Origin: Streptomyces katrae
Lineage (GTDB): Bacteria; Actinomycetota; Actinomycetes; Streptomycetales; Streptomycetaceae
Reading direction: 5' to 3'
Assembly (NCBI RefSeq): GCF_000717655.1
Contig: NZ_JNZY01000001.1
Coordinates: 124,001-188,000 of the forward strand
DNA: 64,000 nt
The position numbers and the translations under genes were made by a program. The notes under the pieces are model-generated. The model did not search any database. It was given only the letters and a program-made list of their open reading frames with translations, and was not told where the DNA came from. Positions 34,413 through 43,432 of this stretch are shown here, piece by piece (positions within the stretch are counted from its first letter, which is position 1; each line of letters begins with the position of its first letter).

Positions 34413-36142
34413 CCGCCACCCTGCCCACGGCCACTGATCCCCAGTCCGGCGCCGCGACGACCACCGCCACGGCCTCCGCCGCCACGACCGTCGCCGAGCC
34501 CCGCGTCCCCGCCCAGCGCGGCCCGAGCAGCCCCGGCGGCCGCGGCAGCCGCGGCGGCCTCGGGGTGCGGCCGCCCGCCCCGGCCCACCCCCTCGTCCGC
34601 TTCCGCTCCTCCCGCCCCGACCTGCTGCTCTGCGGGGTGGTCCTGCTCGCGATCGTCCTCGTCCAGGGCTGGAACATCACGCACTTCCCGACCCTGAGCG
34701 ACGACGAGGGCACGTACCTCGCCCAGGCATGGGCCGTCCAGCAGGGAGACGGCCTCGCGCACTACACGTACTGGTACGACCATCCGCCGCTGGGGTGGAT
34801 ACAGATAGCCGGCCTGACGTACCTGCCCTCCCTGTTCGTGCCCGACTGGATGACCGTCGCGCCGATGCGCTTCTCGATGCTCGCCGTCTCCGCCGTCAGC
34901 TCCGTGCTGATCTACGTCCTCGCGCGCCGGCTGTGGCTGCCGCGCTGGGCGGCCGGACTGGCGATGGCCCTCTTCGGGTTCTCCCCGCTCTCCGTCGTGC
35001 TCCAGCGGGAGATCTTCCTCGACAACCTCGCCGTGATGTGGATGCTGCTGGCCTTCTGCCTGGCCGCGTCCCCCAGCCGCCACCTGTGGCACCACTTCGG
35101 GTCCGGACTCGCGGCCGCCACCGCCGTCCTGACCAAGGAGACGATGCTGGTGGTGCTGCCGGCGCTGCTGGTGACGATGTGGCGCCACAGCCACCGCGAC
35201 ACCCGCAAGTTCGCCCTCACCGGCGCCATCACGGCCTGCGCGCTCATCGGGCTCTCGTACCCGCTGTACGCGCTGCTCAACAGCGAGCTGCTGCCCGGCG
35301 CCGGGCACGTCTCGCTGATCGACGGCATCACGTACCAGATGAGCCGCCCGGGCTCGGGCTTCATCCTCACCCCCGGCTCCGGTTCGAACGGGGTGTTCCG
35401 GTCCTGGCTGTACTACGACACCGTCCTGCCGCTCGGCGGACTTGCCGGGGCGCTCCTCCTGATCCTCACCGTCCGGTGGTCGGTCACCGCCCGTGCGCTC
35501 GCCGGCCCGGCGCTCGCTGCCGTCATCCTCGCGGCCGTCGCCCTGCGGCCGTCCGGCTACCTGCCGGCGATGTACGTGATCCAGGCGCTGCCGTTCCTCG
35601 CGCTGGTCCTCGCCGGGGGCGCGGCCAGCGTCACGCACGCCGTGCTGCGCCGCCGCCGTAGGCCGGGGGAGCGCCGGTCCATGACGTACGGGCGCCGGGC
35701 GCTGGTCGGCGTACTCGCCGCGGCCGCCGCGGTGTACGTGCTGCCGCGCTGGTACGACGGCAACCGCACCGCGCTGACGGCCGACGCGAACGCCCCGTAC
35801 CGGCAGGCGGCCGCCTGGCTGGGCCGGGAGGTGCCCGACCCGGGGCGCACCCGGATCCTGGTCGACGACGCGCTCTGGCTGGACGCCGTCCACCACGGTT
35901 TCGAGCCCGGGCCCGGCGCCATCTGGTTCTACAAGGCCGATCTGGACCCGGCCGTCACCAAGACGCTGCCGCGCGGCTGGCGGGACATCGACTACGTGGT
36001 CTCCTCGCCCACCGTCCGCCGGGACGCGGTGGACCTGCCCAACGTGAAGGCCGCGCTGGAACATTCAACCGCGGTGGCCGTCTTCGGCTCAGGCGAGGAC
36101 CGCATCGAGATCCGCAGGACCGACCGAGTCGACGGGAGCTGA
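34409..36142 (+). CDS. GT-C type membrane glycosyltransferase (PMT/ArnT-like)
   Basis: A 577-residue multi-pass protein (GTG 34409, overlapping the preceding stop as GTGA). A Pro/Ser/Ala-rich N-terminal tail of about 60 residues precedes a helix, then the first outside loop with the acidic pair LSDDEGTYLAQAWAVQQGD. This is the GT39/ArnT hallmark in which Asp/Glu act in transfer from a polyprenyl-phosphate sugar. About ten more helices follow, then a soluble C-terminal domain. It likely moves a sugar from the polyprenol carrier made by its downstream neighbour onto the glycan or a surface protein. Confidence 0.85.
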   Translation: MTATLPTATDPQSGAATTTATASAATTVAEPRVPAQRGPSSPGGRGSRGGLGVRPPAPAHPLVRFRSSRPDLLLCGVVLLAIVLVQGWNITHFPTLSDDEGTYLAQAWAVQQGDGLAHYTYWYDHPPLGWIQIAGLTYLPSLFVPDWMTVAPMRFSMLAVSAVSSVLIYVLARRLWLPRWAAGLAMALFGFSPLSVVLQREIFLDNLAVMWMLLAFCLAASPSRHLWHHFGSGLAAATAVLTKETMLVVLPALLVTMWRHSHRDTRKFALTGAITACALIGLSYPLYALLNSELLPGAGHVSLIDGITYQMSRPGSGFILTPGSGSNGVFRSWLYYDTVLPLGGLAGALLLILTVRWSVTARALAGPALAAVILAAVALRPSGYLPAMYVIQALPFLALVLAGGAASVTHAVLRRRRRPGERRSMTYGRRALVGVLAAAAAVYVLPRWYDGNRTALTADANAPYRQAAAWLGREVPDPGRTRILVDDALWLDAVHHGFEPGPGAIWFYKADLDPAVTKTLPRGWRDIDYVVSSPTVRRDAVDLPNVKAALEHSTAVAVFGSGEDRIEIRRTDRVDGS

Positions 36143-36148
36143 TCGGCC

Positions 36149-37372
36149 ATGAGCGAGGACCTGTGGACCCCGCATGCCCTCAGCAAAGCGGAATTTCCTG
36201 TTCCGGAGGAGGGGGAGGAGGAGGCGGGCAGCGTCACCCTCATCATCCCGACCTTCAACGAGGCGGGGAACATCGGCGAGTTGCTGAGCCGGCTCGCCGA
36301 CTCGCTCCCCGCCCACCTGCCCTGCGAGGTGCTGTTCGTGGACGACTCCACGGACGACACCCCGGCCGTCATCGAGAAGGCCGCGCTCGACCTGCCCTTC
36401 CCGGTGTCCGTCCTGCACCGGGAGCGGGCGGTCGGGGGCCTGGGCGGCGCCGTCGTCGAGGGCGTGGAGCGGGCGGACACCGACTGGATCGTGGTCATGG
36501 ACGCCGACCTCCAGCACCCGCCGCACCTGGTGCCCGAGCTCGTCGGCGAGGGCGAACGCACCGGCGCCGACCTCGTGGTCGCCTCCCGCTACATCCCCGG
36601 AGGCAGCCGGGCCGGGCTCGCCGGGAGCTACCGCATCGCCGTCTCGCGCGGCGCCACCTGGCTCACCAAGGGGCTGTTCCCCCGCGCCCTGCGCGGGATC
36701 AGCGACCCGATGAGCGGCTTCTTCGCCATGCGCCGCGCGGCGGTCACCGCGGACGCCCTCAAACCCCTCGGCTACAAGATCCTGCTGGAACTGGCGGTGC
36801 GCTGCCGCCCCGCCGAGGTCGCCGAGGTGCCGTTCGTCTTCCAGGACCGCTACTGCGGCGAGTCCAAGTCGAGCGCCCGCGAGGGGATGCGGTTCCTGGC
36901 CCACCTGGCCACGCTGCGCTCGGCGACCCCGCTGGCCCGGATGATCGGCTTCGGGCTGATCGGGCTCTCCGGCTTCGTCCCGAACCTCCTGGCCCTGTGG
37001 CTGCTGACGCACGCCGGGATGCACTACCTCCCGGCCGAGATCGCCGCCAACCAGGCCGGGGTGCTCTGGAACTTCGCCCTCATCGAGACCCTGCTCTTCC
37101 GTGACCGGCGCCGCCACCGCCACTGGGCGGACCGGATCGGCCGCTTCGCCGTGCTGGCCAATGCCGACCTGCTGCTGCGCATCCCGCTGATCGCCCTGTT
37201 CGTCGGCAGATTCGGCATGGAGGTGCTGTCCGCCACCGCCCTCGCCCTGGTCGCCACGTTCGTCCTGCGGTTCGCGGCCACCGAGGCCCTCGTCTACCTG
37301 CCGCGCAAGGCTCGTACGCGTGCACAAACGCATGCACGCACGCGTCGTACGGCACGCACCACCAGGAGCTGA
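36149..37372 (+). CDS. Polyprenyl-phosphate sugar synthase fused to GtrA domain
   Basis: A 407-residue fusion. Residues ~25-255 form a DPM1-type GT2 domain (LIIPTFNEAGNIGEL, FVDDSTDDTP, VMDADLQHPP, RYIPGGS). Residues ~265-390 form a four-helix GtrA-like flippase domain (FGLIGLSGFVPNLLALWLLTHAG). It should load a sugar onto polyprenyl phosphate and help flip it outward, feeding the GT-C enzyme encoded 7 bp upstream. The C-terminus is a basic RT-rich tail. Confidence 0.9.
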   Translation: MSEDLWTPHALSKAEFPVPEEGEEEAGSVTLIIPTFNEAGNIGELLSRLADSLPAHLPCEVLFVDDSTDDTPAVIEKAALDLPFPVSVLHRERAVGGLGGAVVEGVERADTDWIVVMDADLQHPPHLVPELVGEGERTGADLVVASRYIPGGSRAGLAGSYRIAVSRGATWLTKGLFPRALRGISDPMSGFFAMRRAAVTADALKPLGYKILLELAVRCRPAEVAEVPFVFQDRYCGESKSSAREGMRFLAHLATLRSATPLARMIGFGLIGLSGFVPNLLALWLLTHAGMHYLPAEIAANQAGVLWNFALIETLLFRDRRRHRHWADRIGRFAVLANADLLLRIPLIALFVGRFGMEVLSATALALVATFVLRFAATEALVYLPRKARTRAQTHARTRRTARTTRS

Positions 37373-37410
37373 GCCGCACCGAACCGCACAGAACAGAAGG
37401 GAACTCGTCC

Positions 37411-39864
37411 ATGCCAGCGAACATCCGGCGGAAGGCCGGGCGGCGCGCCGCCCTGCTGGCCGTCGGGGCGATGACCGCGGGTCTGCTGCTCACCGCACCG
37501 CAGCAGGCCACGGCCGGACCGCCCAATCTGCTCACCAATTCCGGTTTCGAGACCGCCGGCGCCCCCGGCGACGACATGCCCTCCTGCTGGGAGAAGTCCG
37601 GCTGGGGCGACAACGACTTCAGCTACGCCACCGTCGCCGACGCGCACAGCGGCACCAAGGCCATGAAGGTCTCGCTGACCCGCCGCCTCAGCGGTGACCG
37701 CAAGGCGCTGGTCACGGAGAACACCACCTGTGCCCCGACCGTGGTGCCGGGCAGGCAGTACGACCTGTCCGCCTGGTACAAGTCGAACACCCCGGACGTG
37801 TCGGTGACCGTGTTCCGCCACGACACCACCGCGGGCTGGCAGTACTGGACCGACCTGCAGAATCCTCCGGTCAGCGCCGGCTGGGCGCGTACGGAGGTCC
37901 GTACGCCCGCCGTTCCGCCCGGTACCGACAAGATCACGTGGGGGCTGTCGGTCTACGGGGTGGGCACGCTCACCACCGACGACTACGCGCTCGAGGAGGT
38001 CGGCGCGGCCCCGCCGCAGCCGGGGTGCACGGGCACGGCCGAGCAGTGTGCCAAGGGCAAGTGGGAGGTGATCCCGGCCAAGAACCCGGTGCGCTCGATG
38101 CACGCCGTCGTCCTGAATGGGGGCACCTCCCAGGCCGGAGGCTCTGGGGGAGGCAAGGTGCTGCTGATCGCGGGCTCGGGCAACGACATCGCCCAGTTCA
38201 ACGCCGGCACGTTCACCTCGGCCGTGTACGACCCGGCGAACGGGTCCTTCAAGACGATCCCGACGCCGGTGGACATGTTCTGCGCGGGGCACGTGCAGCT
38301 GTCGGACGGCCGGGTGCTCGTGATGAGCGGCAACAAGGGGTACCCGTCCGCCGACGGCAAGATCGGCTACCAGGGGCTGAAGGACAGTTACGTCTTCGAC
38401 CCCGCCACCGAGGCGTACACGAGGACCAACGACATGAACGGCGGGCACTGGTACCCGTCGGCGACGATCCTCGGCAACGGCGACGTGATCTCCTTCGGCG
38501 GTCTGAAGGAGGACTCGACGGGCAACGTGACCGCGGAGAAGTTCTCGGCGGCGCAGGGCAAGTGGCTCCCGATGAACGAGGTCAACCAGACCTGGTCGTA
38601 CTGGGGCCTGTACCCGTCGATGATCCTGATGCAGGACGGGCGGCTCTTCTACTCGGGCAGCCACACCTTCGGCAACGGCACGCAGGGCAGCGGCGCGTCG
38701 CTCTACGACTACAACGCCAACACGATCACGGACGTGCCCGGGCTGCGCAAGAAGGACGAGCGCGACGAGTCGGCGAGCGTGCTGCTCCCGCCCGCGCAGG
38801 ACCAGCGGGTCCTGACGATCGGCGGCGGCAACAACGAGTCGAACCCGGCGGCCCACCGGCTCACCGAGCTGATCGACCTGAAGGCGCCGAGCCCCGCGTA
38901 CACCGCGGGTCCTGATCTGCCGCAGGGCCTCGTCGACGTGGGCGGCGTCAAGCGGGCGCAGACCGGGGCCGAGGGCAAGATGTACGTGTCGGCGGTGCTG
39001 CTGCCGGACGGCAAGGTCCTGGAGACCGGCGGCGGGCTGCACGACCGGGCCGACCCGGTGTACGAGGCCTCGTTCTTCGACCCGGTGACCAACACCTACA
39101 AGGCCGGGCTGCCGGCCGACCCGATCCCGCGGACGTACCACTCGGGCGCCTTCCTGCTGCCCGACGGGCGGGTCATGACGGTCGGCGACAACCCGGGCAA
39201 CGGCACGTACAACAACAACGTGTCGATCTACACCCCGCCGTACCTGTTCAAGGGCGCGCGCCCGAAGCTCACCTCGGTGATCGACACGCAGTGGGTGTAC
39301 GGGGACACGCAGCGGATCACCGTCGACCGGCCGATCGCCAAGGCGGAGCTGATCCGTCCGGCGGCGGTCACGCACTCCTCGGACCCGAACCAGCGGTTCG
39401 TGGACCTGCCGATGTCGGTGGTCGACAACACGACCATCGACCTGAACGTCACCAGCAACCCGAACCTGGCCCCGCCGGGCTGGTACATGCTCTTCGGCGT
39501 CGACGCGAACGGCATCCCGTCGGTGGCGACCTGGGTGCACCTGGGCGGCCCGTCGGCGCTCGCGGCCACGGCGGAGGCCCCGTCGCCGCACGTCCACGAC
39601 TTCGCGGACGCGCCGCAGGCGGCCCCCAAGCAGAACCCCGGCAAGCGGGACTCGGTGCCCGTCGCGCCGAGCGTCGCCGGCTGCGACCGGCACTACGGCA
39701 CGGTCAGCCAGTGCGTCCCGGCGAACTTCCCGGCGGAGGTGAAGGCGACGACGAAGGCCCGCTGCGACTGGCTGGCCTCCCACCAGTACCCCCGGCGCAT
39801 GAAGGTCAACGGCAGCGACCCGCTGCGCCTGGACCCGGACGGCGACGGCTACGCCTGCACGTAG
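37411..39864 (+). CDS. Secreted galactose-oxidase-like copper radical oxidase
   Basis: An 817-residue secreted enzyme. The signal peptide covers residues 1-35, a CBM-like jelly roll about 36-195 (NLLTNSGFETAG), the kelch-type oxidase domain about 215-565, and a DUF1929 domain about 570-705. The C-terminal ~75 residues end in a calcium-binding-like DPDGDGYACT. The copper site is complete: thioether Cys291 (DMFC), Tyr348 (HWYPSAT), axial Tyr576 with His577 (RTYHSG), and His655 (VTHSSDPNQR). It should oxidise primary alcohols of sugars to aldehydes, making hydrogen peroxide. The context with a Csl-type synthase parallels the cslA-glxA tip-glycan system, but the domain layout differs. Confidence 0.88.
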   Translation: MPANIRRKAGRRAALLAVGAMTAGLLLTAPQQATAGPPNLLTNSGFETAGAPGDDMPSCWEKSGWGDNDFSYATVADAHSGTKAMKVSLTRRLSGDRKALVTENTTCAPTVVPGRQYDLSAWYKSNTPDVSVTVFRHDTTAGWQYWTDLQNPPVSAGWARTEVRTPAVPPGTDKITWGLSVYGVGTLTTDDYALEEVGAAPPQPGCTGTAEQCAKGKWEVIPAKNPVRSMHAVVLNGGTSQAGGSGGGKVLLIAGSGNDIAQFNAGTFTSAVYDPANGSFKTIPTPVDMFCAGHVQLSDGRVLVMSGNKGYPSADGKIGYQGLKDSYVFDPATEAYTRTNDMNGGHWYPSATILGNGDVISFGGLKEDSTGNVTAEKFSAAQGKWLPMNEVNQTWSYWGLYPSMILMQDGRLFYSGSHTFGNGTQGSGASLYDYNANTITDVPGLRKKDERDESASVLLPPAQDQRVLTIGGGNNESNPAAHRLTELIDLKAPSPAYTAGPDLPQGLVDVGGVKRAQTGAEGKMYVSAVLLPDGKVLETGGGLHDRADPVYEASFFDPVTNTYKAGLPADPIPRTYHSGAFLLPDGRVMTVGDNPGNGTYNNNVSIYTPPYLFKGARPKLTSVIDTQWVYGDTQRITVDRPIAKAELIRPAAVTHSSDPNQRFVDLPMSVVDNTTIDLNVTSNPNLAPPGWYMLFGVDANGIPSVATWVHLGGPSALAATAEAPSPHVHDFADAPQAAPKQNPGKRDSVPVAPSVAGCDRHYGTVSQCVPANFPAEVKATTKARCDWLASHQYPRRMKVNGSDPLRLDPDGDGYACT

Positions 39865-39879
39865 CCGCCCCGGCAGAAC

Positions 39880-39910
39880 GGAGCCCCGCCGCGCACCGCG
39901 GCGGGGCTCC
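39880..39910. terminator. Terminator after the copper radical oxidase operon
   Basis: A perfect 14-bp stem GGAGCCCCGCCGCG / CGCGGCGGGGCTCC with a CAC loop, between the operon and the convergent haemolysin III gene. Confidence 0.9.
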
Positions 39911-39924
39911 ACCGGTTCGACCCC

Positions 39925-40635
39925 CTAGTGCTGGTAGGCCGCCAGCGAGATGCCGACGTAGTGGGCCACGAAGGCGGCCAGCGTCAGCGAGTGGAAGACC
40001 TCGTGGAAGCCGAAGAAGCGGGGGGAGGGGTTCGGGCGCTTCATGCCGTAGATCACGCCGCCCACGCTGTAGAGGAGCCCGCCGACGATCACCAGGACCA
40101 GGACGGCGATGCCGCCGGTGCGCATGAAGTCGGGGAGGAAGAAGACCGCCGCCCAGCCCATCGCTATGTAGCAGGGGGTGTAGAGCCAGCGCGGGGCGCC
40201 GACCCAGAAGACCCGGAAGGCGATGCCGGCCGCGGCCGCGATCCAGACCGCCCACAGGAGCGTCCGTCCGGTGGAGGGCGGGAGCAGGAGCACCGTCAGC
40301 GGGGTATAGGTCCCTGCGATGATCAGAAAAATGTTGGCGTGGTCGAGACGCCGCAGGATGGCTTCACCCCGGGGGCCCCAGGTGCCGCGGTGGTACACCG
40401 CGCTGACGCCGAACAGCAGGCAGGCCGTGAGGACGTACACCCCGCACGCCACCCGGGCCCGGGTCGATTCGGTGAAGGCCATCAGTGCCAGGCCCGCGAT
40501 GACGACGGCAGGGAACATCCCGGTGTGCAGCCAGCCGCGCATCAGCGGCTTGGCTTCCGGTGCCTCGGAGGCGTCGGGTACGGCCGGTACGGCGTCGACC
40601 GGCATGGCGGCGGCGTCAGAACTCATGGCCGCCAT
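39925..40635 (-). CDS. Haemolysin III / PAQR family membrane protein
   Basis: A 236-residue protein with seven transmembrane helices. The conserved residues of the family are present: SAVYHRG after helix 2, RLDHANIFLIIAGTYTP in helix 3, and HEVFHSLTLAAFVAHYV near the end, whose Ser/Asp/His set forms the predicted zinc site of PAQR hydrolases. Bacterial members are linked with lipid or membrane homeostasis rather than proven haemolysis. Starts at 40635 or 40626 are both possible. Confidence 0.9.
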   Translation of the reverse strand: MAAMSSDAAAMPVDAVPAVPDASEAPEAKPLMRGWLHTGMFPAVVIAGLALMAFTESTRARVACGVYVLTACLLFGVSAVYHRGTWGPRGEAILRRLDHANIFLIIAGTYTPLTVLLLPPSTGRTLLWAVWIAAAAGIAFRVFWVGAPRWLYTPCYIAMGWAAVFFLPDFMRTGGIAVLVLVIVGGLLYSVGGVIYGMKRPNPSPRFFGFHEVFHSLTLAAFVAHYVGISLAAYQH

Positions 40636-40845
40636 GCTACCTACGGGTCCGTAGGTTTCCGTTGGTGCGCTTTACGGAAGATTGACGGGAGTGGCGATGC
40701 TCACGTGAGAGGCCCCCTGGACATATGCGCACATCCACCGGATGATCAGATGAGTGCGGTCGGCACCGGATGAGCGGAGCGCGAAGCGTCCGGGTCGCAG
40801 CCCCCACGGGGCAAACACCAAACAACCCCTCAACAAGGAGCAATC

Positions 40846-42672
40846 GTGGCGCGCGAGAACGCGGCTCCCCTTTCCCTCCCGACGTCCCACCAGGAGCTGA
40901 TCTCCTGGGTGGACGAGATCGCAGCGATCACCCAGCCCGACCGGGTCGTCTGGTGTGACGGCTCCGAGGCCGAGTACGAGCGCCTGTGCGCGGAGCTCGT
41001 CGCCAAGGGCACGTTCAAGAAGCTCGACGAGGGCAAGCGCCCCAACTCGTACTACGCCGCCTCCGACCCGTCCGACGTCGCGCGCGTCGAGGACCGGACC
41101 TTCATCTGCTCCGAGAAGGAGGAGGACGCGGGCCCGACGAACCACTGGAAGGCTCCTTCCGAGATGAAGGAGATCTTTGCCGGGCAGGAAGGTATCTTCC
41201 GCGGCTCCATGAAGGGCCGGACGATGTACGTCGTCCCCTTCTGCATGGGCCCCCTCGGCTCCGAGCTCTCCGCGATCGGCGTCGAGATCACCGACTCCGC
41301 CTACGTCGCGGTCGCCATGCGCACGATGACCCGCATGGGCAAGCCCGTCCTCGACGAGCTCGGCACCGACGGGTTCTTCGTCAAGGCCGTCCACACCCTC
41401 GGCGCTCCGCTCGCCGAGGGCCAGGCCGACGTGCCGTGGCCCTGCAACACCACCAAGTACATCTCGCACTTCCCCGAGACCCGCGAGATCTGGTCGTACG
41501 GCTCGGGCTACGGCGGCAACGCCCTGCTCGGCAAGAAGTGCTACGCGCTGCGCATCGCCTCCGTCATGGCGCGCGACGAAGGCTGGCTCGCCGAGCACAT
41601 GCTGATCCTCAAGCTCACCCCGCCGCAGGGTGAGGCGAAGTACGTCGCCGCCGCGTTCCCGAGCGCCTGCGGCAAGACGAACCTGGCCATGCTGGAGCCC
41701 ACGATCCCCGGCTGGACGGTCGAGACCATCGGCGACGACATCGCCTGGATGCGCTTCGGCGAGGACGGTCGCCTGTACGCGATCAACCCCGAGGCCGGCT
41801 TCTTCGGCGTCGCGCCCGGCACCGGCGAGCACACCAACGCCAACGCCATGAAGACGATGTACGCGAACACCGTCTTCACCAACGTCGCGCTCACCCCGGA
41901 CGGCTCCGACGTCTGGTGGGAGGGCATGACCGAGGAGCCCCCGGCCGAGCTCATCGACTGGAAGGGCAACGCCTGGACCCCGCAGTCCGAGACCCCGGCG
42001 GCCCACCCCAACGCCCGCTTCGCCGTCCCGGCGTCCCAGTGCCCGACGATCGCCCCCGAGTGGGAGGACCCCAAGGGCGTCCCGGTCTCCGCGATCCTCT
42101 TCGGCGGCCGCCGCGCCTCCGCCGTGCCGCTGGTCACCGAGTCCTTCGACTGGAACCACGGCGTCTTCATCGGCTCGAACATCGCCTCCGAGAAGACCGC
42201 CGCCGCCGAGGGCAAGGTCGGCGAGCTGCGCCGCGACCCGTTCGCCATGCTGCCGTTCTGCGGCTACAACATGGGCGACTACATGGGCCACTGGGTCGAC
42301 GTCGCCAAGGGCAAGGACCAGTCCAAGCTCCCGAAGATCTACTACGTGAACTGGTTCCGCAAGAACGACGCCGGCAAGTTCGTGTGGCCCGGCTTCGGCG
42401 AGAACAGCCGCGTCCTGAAGTGGATCGTCGAGCGCCTCGACGGCAAGGCCGAGGGCGTCGAGACCCCCATCGGCATCCTGCCGACCGTGGCCTCCCTCGA
42501 CACCGACGGCCTCGACATCGCGGCCGAGGACCTGGACTTCCTCCTCACCGTCGACAAGGAGGTGTGGCGGGACGAGGCCTCCCTGGTCCCCGAGCACCTG
42601 AACACCTACGGCGACCACACTCCCAAGGAGCTGTGGGACCAGTACCACGCGCTCGTCGAGCGCCTGGGCTGA
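40846..42672 (+). CDS. pckG: Phosphoenolpyruvate carboxykinase (GTP)
   Basis: Converts oxaloacetate and GTP to phosphoenolpyruvate in gluconeogenesis. It has 608 residues, the usual length of the GTP class. The P-loop [10 protein letters not shown] covers residues 270-279, with the active-site Cys275 typical of GTP-dependent enzymes. [12 protein letters not shown] and WNHGVFIGS also fit. GTG start 40846 follows AACAAGGAG. The 210-bp upstream gap contains a palindrome CTCACGTGAG (40700-40709) and no gene. Confidence 0.97.
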   Translation: MARENAAPLSLPTSHQELISWVDEIAAITQPDRVVWCDGSEAEYERLCAELVAKGTFKKLDEGKRPNSYYAASDPSDVARVEDRTFICSEKEEDAGPTNHWKAPSEMKEIFAGQEGIFRGSMKGRTMYVVPFCMGPLGSELSAIGVEITDSAYVAVAMRTMTRMGKPVLDELGTDGFFVKAVHTLGAPLAEGQADVPWPCNTTKYISHFPETREIWSYGSGYGGNALLGKKCYALRIASVMARDEGWLAEHMLILKLTPPQGEAKYVAAAFPSACGKTNLAMLEPTIPGWTVETIGDDIAWMRFGEDGRLYAINPEAGFFGVAPGTGEHTNANAMKTMYANTVFTNVALTPDGSDVWWEGMTEEPPAELIDWKGNAWTPQSETPAAHPNARFAVPASQCPTIAPEWEDPKGVPVSAILFGGRRASAVPLVTESFDWNHGVFIGSNIASEKTAAAEGKVGELRRDPFAMLPFCGYNMGDYMGHWVDVAKGKDQSKLPKIYYVNWFRKNDAGKFVWPGFGENSRVLKWIVERLDGKAEGVETPIGILPTVASLDTDGLDIAAEDLDFLLTVDKEVWRDEASLVPEHLNTYGDHTPKELWDQYHALVERLG

Positions 42673-42701
42673 GGCCGCGCCCTGAAGAAGGGCCAATGAA
42701 C

Positions 42702-42767
42702 GTGGGAGCCCCCGACCAAGCGGCGCCCACCGCTGTGGGAGCCCCCGACCAAGCGGTTCCCACCGCA
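42702..42767 (+). repeat. Two 33-bp tandem units, each a potential hairpin, after pckG
   Basis: Units 42702-42734 and 42735-42767 share the GTGGGAGCCCCCGACCAAGC start and end in CCCACCGC. Within each, GTGGG(A) can pair with (T)CCCAC. A short frame runs through them: ATG 42696 behind AAGAAGG to TGA 42821, 41 residues with an 11-residue repeat (VGAPDQAAPTA / VGAPDQAVPTA) and a Cys-rich end. The hairpins may act as a processing or termination signal; the peptide is doubtful. Confidence 0.6.
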
Positions 42768-42790
42768 GCACCGGCCAAAAGTCATACCTG

Positions 42791-43432
42791 TCAGGAGTGT
42801 TGTCCGCGCTCCTCCAGGTAGGTCGTGTGCGTCTGCTGACGGCGGGCCTCTGCTTCGCGGAGGTCCGCCGTCACGCTTTCCGCCTCCTCGAACAGCAGCG
42901 ACAGCTGCCGCTCCAGGTGGCGTTCCGGCGACTCCCCGCCCGGGGTGAGCCGGTTCCACCAGCGCGTCCGGTTGTACGTGTCCACGCACTCCGGCACGTC
43001 CAGCTCGATCGCCCGCGACAGCGCGTGCACCGACTCCGGATCGGCGGCCAGCACGTCGGCCACCCACCCCGGCTCCAGCAGCGCCCCGTACAGCTCCATC
43101 AGCTCCGCGAGCCGCCCCCCGGCCGGAGCGGGCAGCTCCACCTCGGCCACGTACTCCCGCAGCCGGCCGAACTGCTCCCGTACGCCGTTCAACTGCGCGG
43201 TGGGCCCCTCGGGCTCCGGCGGGGCCGGCCGCTCCGGCGGGGTGATCAGCGCGCCCGCGCCGTACAGCCCCGCCACGACCACCGGCCAGTACGTGCCCGC
43301 GACCCCGGTGAGGGTCAGGCCCAGCCCGGCCATGCCGCAGGCGCTGCCGGCCAGGTTCTTCTTCGATTCCAGGTAGTCGAGAAGGCGCGTGCCGAGCCCT
43401 CTCCCGCCGGCGGCGGGTCTATTGGTATCCAC
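42791..43432 (-). CDS. Hypothetical protein of the TelA operon (possible XpaC-like role)
   Basis: A 213-residue protein. After a short basic start (RLLDYLESKKN) come two adjacent hydrophobic segments (AGSACGMAGLGLTLTGVAGTYWPVVVAGLYGAGAL), then a long helical, charged cytoplasmic part ending in a coiled-coil-like stretch (HLERQLSLLFEEAESVTADLREAEARRQQ). The start lies 14 bp inside the upstream gene's end, so it is the last gene of the four-gene operon. XpaC, the partner of TelA in Bacillus, is also a small membrane-plus-helical protein; equivalence is inferred only. Confidence 0.7.
   Translation of the reverse strand: MDTNRPAAGGRGLGTRLLDYLESKKNLAGSACGMAGLGLTLTGVAGTYWPVVVAGLYGAGALITPPERPAPPEPEGPTAQLNGVREQFGRLREYVAEVELPAPAGGRLAELMELYGALLEPGWVADVLAADPESVHALSRAIELDVPECVDTYNRTRWWNRLTPGGESPERHLERQLSLLFEEAESVTADLREAEARRQQTHTTYLEERGQHS

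Noticed and set aside
37294..39912. 872-codon minus-strand open frame opposite the copper radical oxidase
   Set aside because: Val/Arg/His-rich translation with no domain; the plus strand has a signal peptide and all copper ligands.
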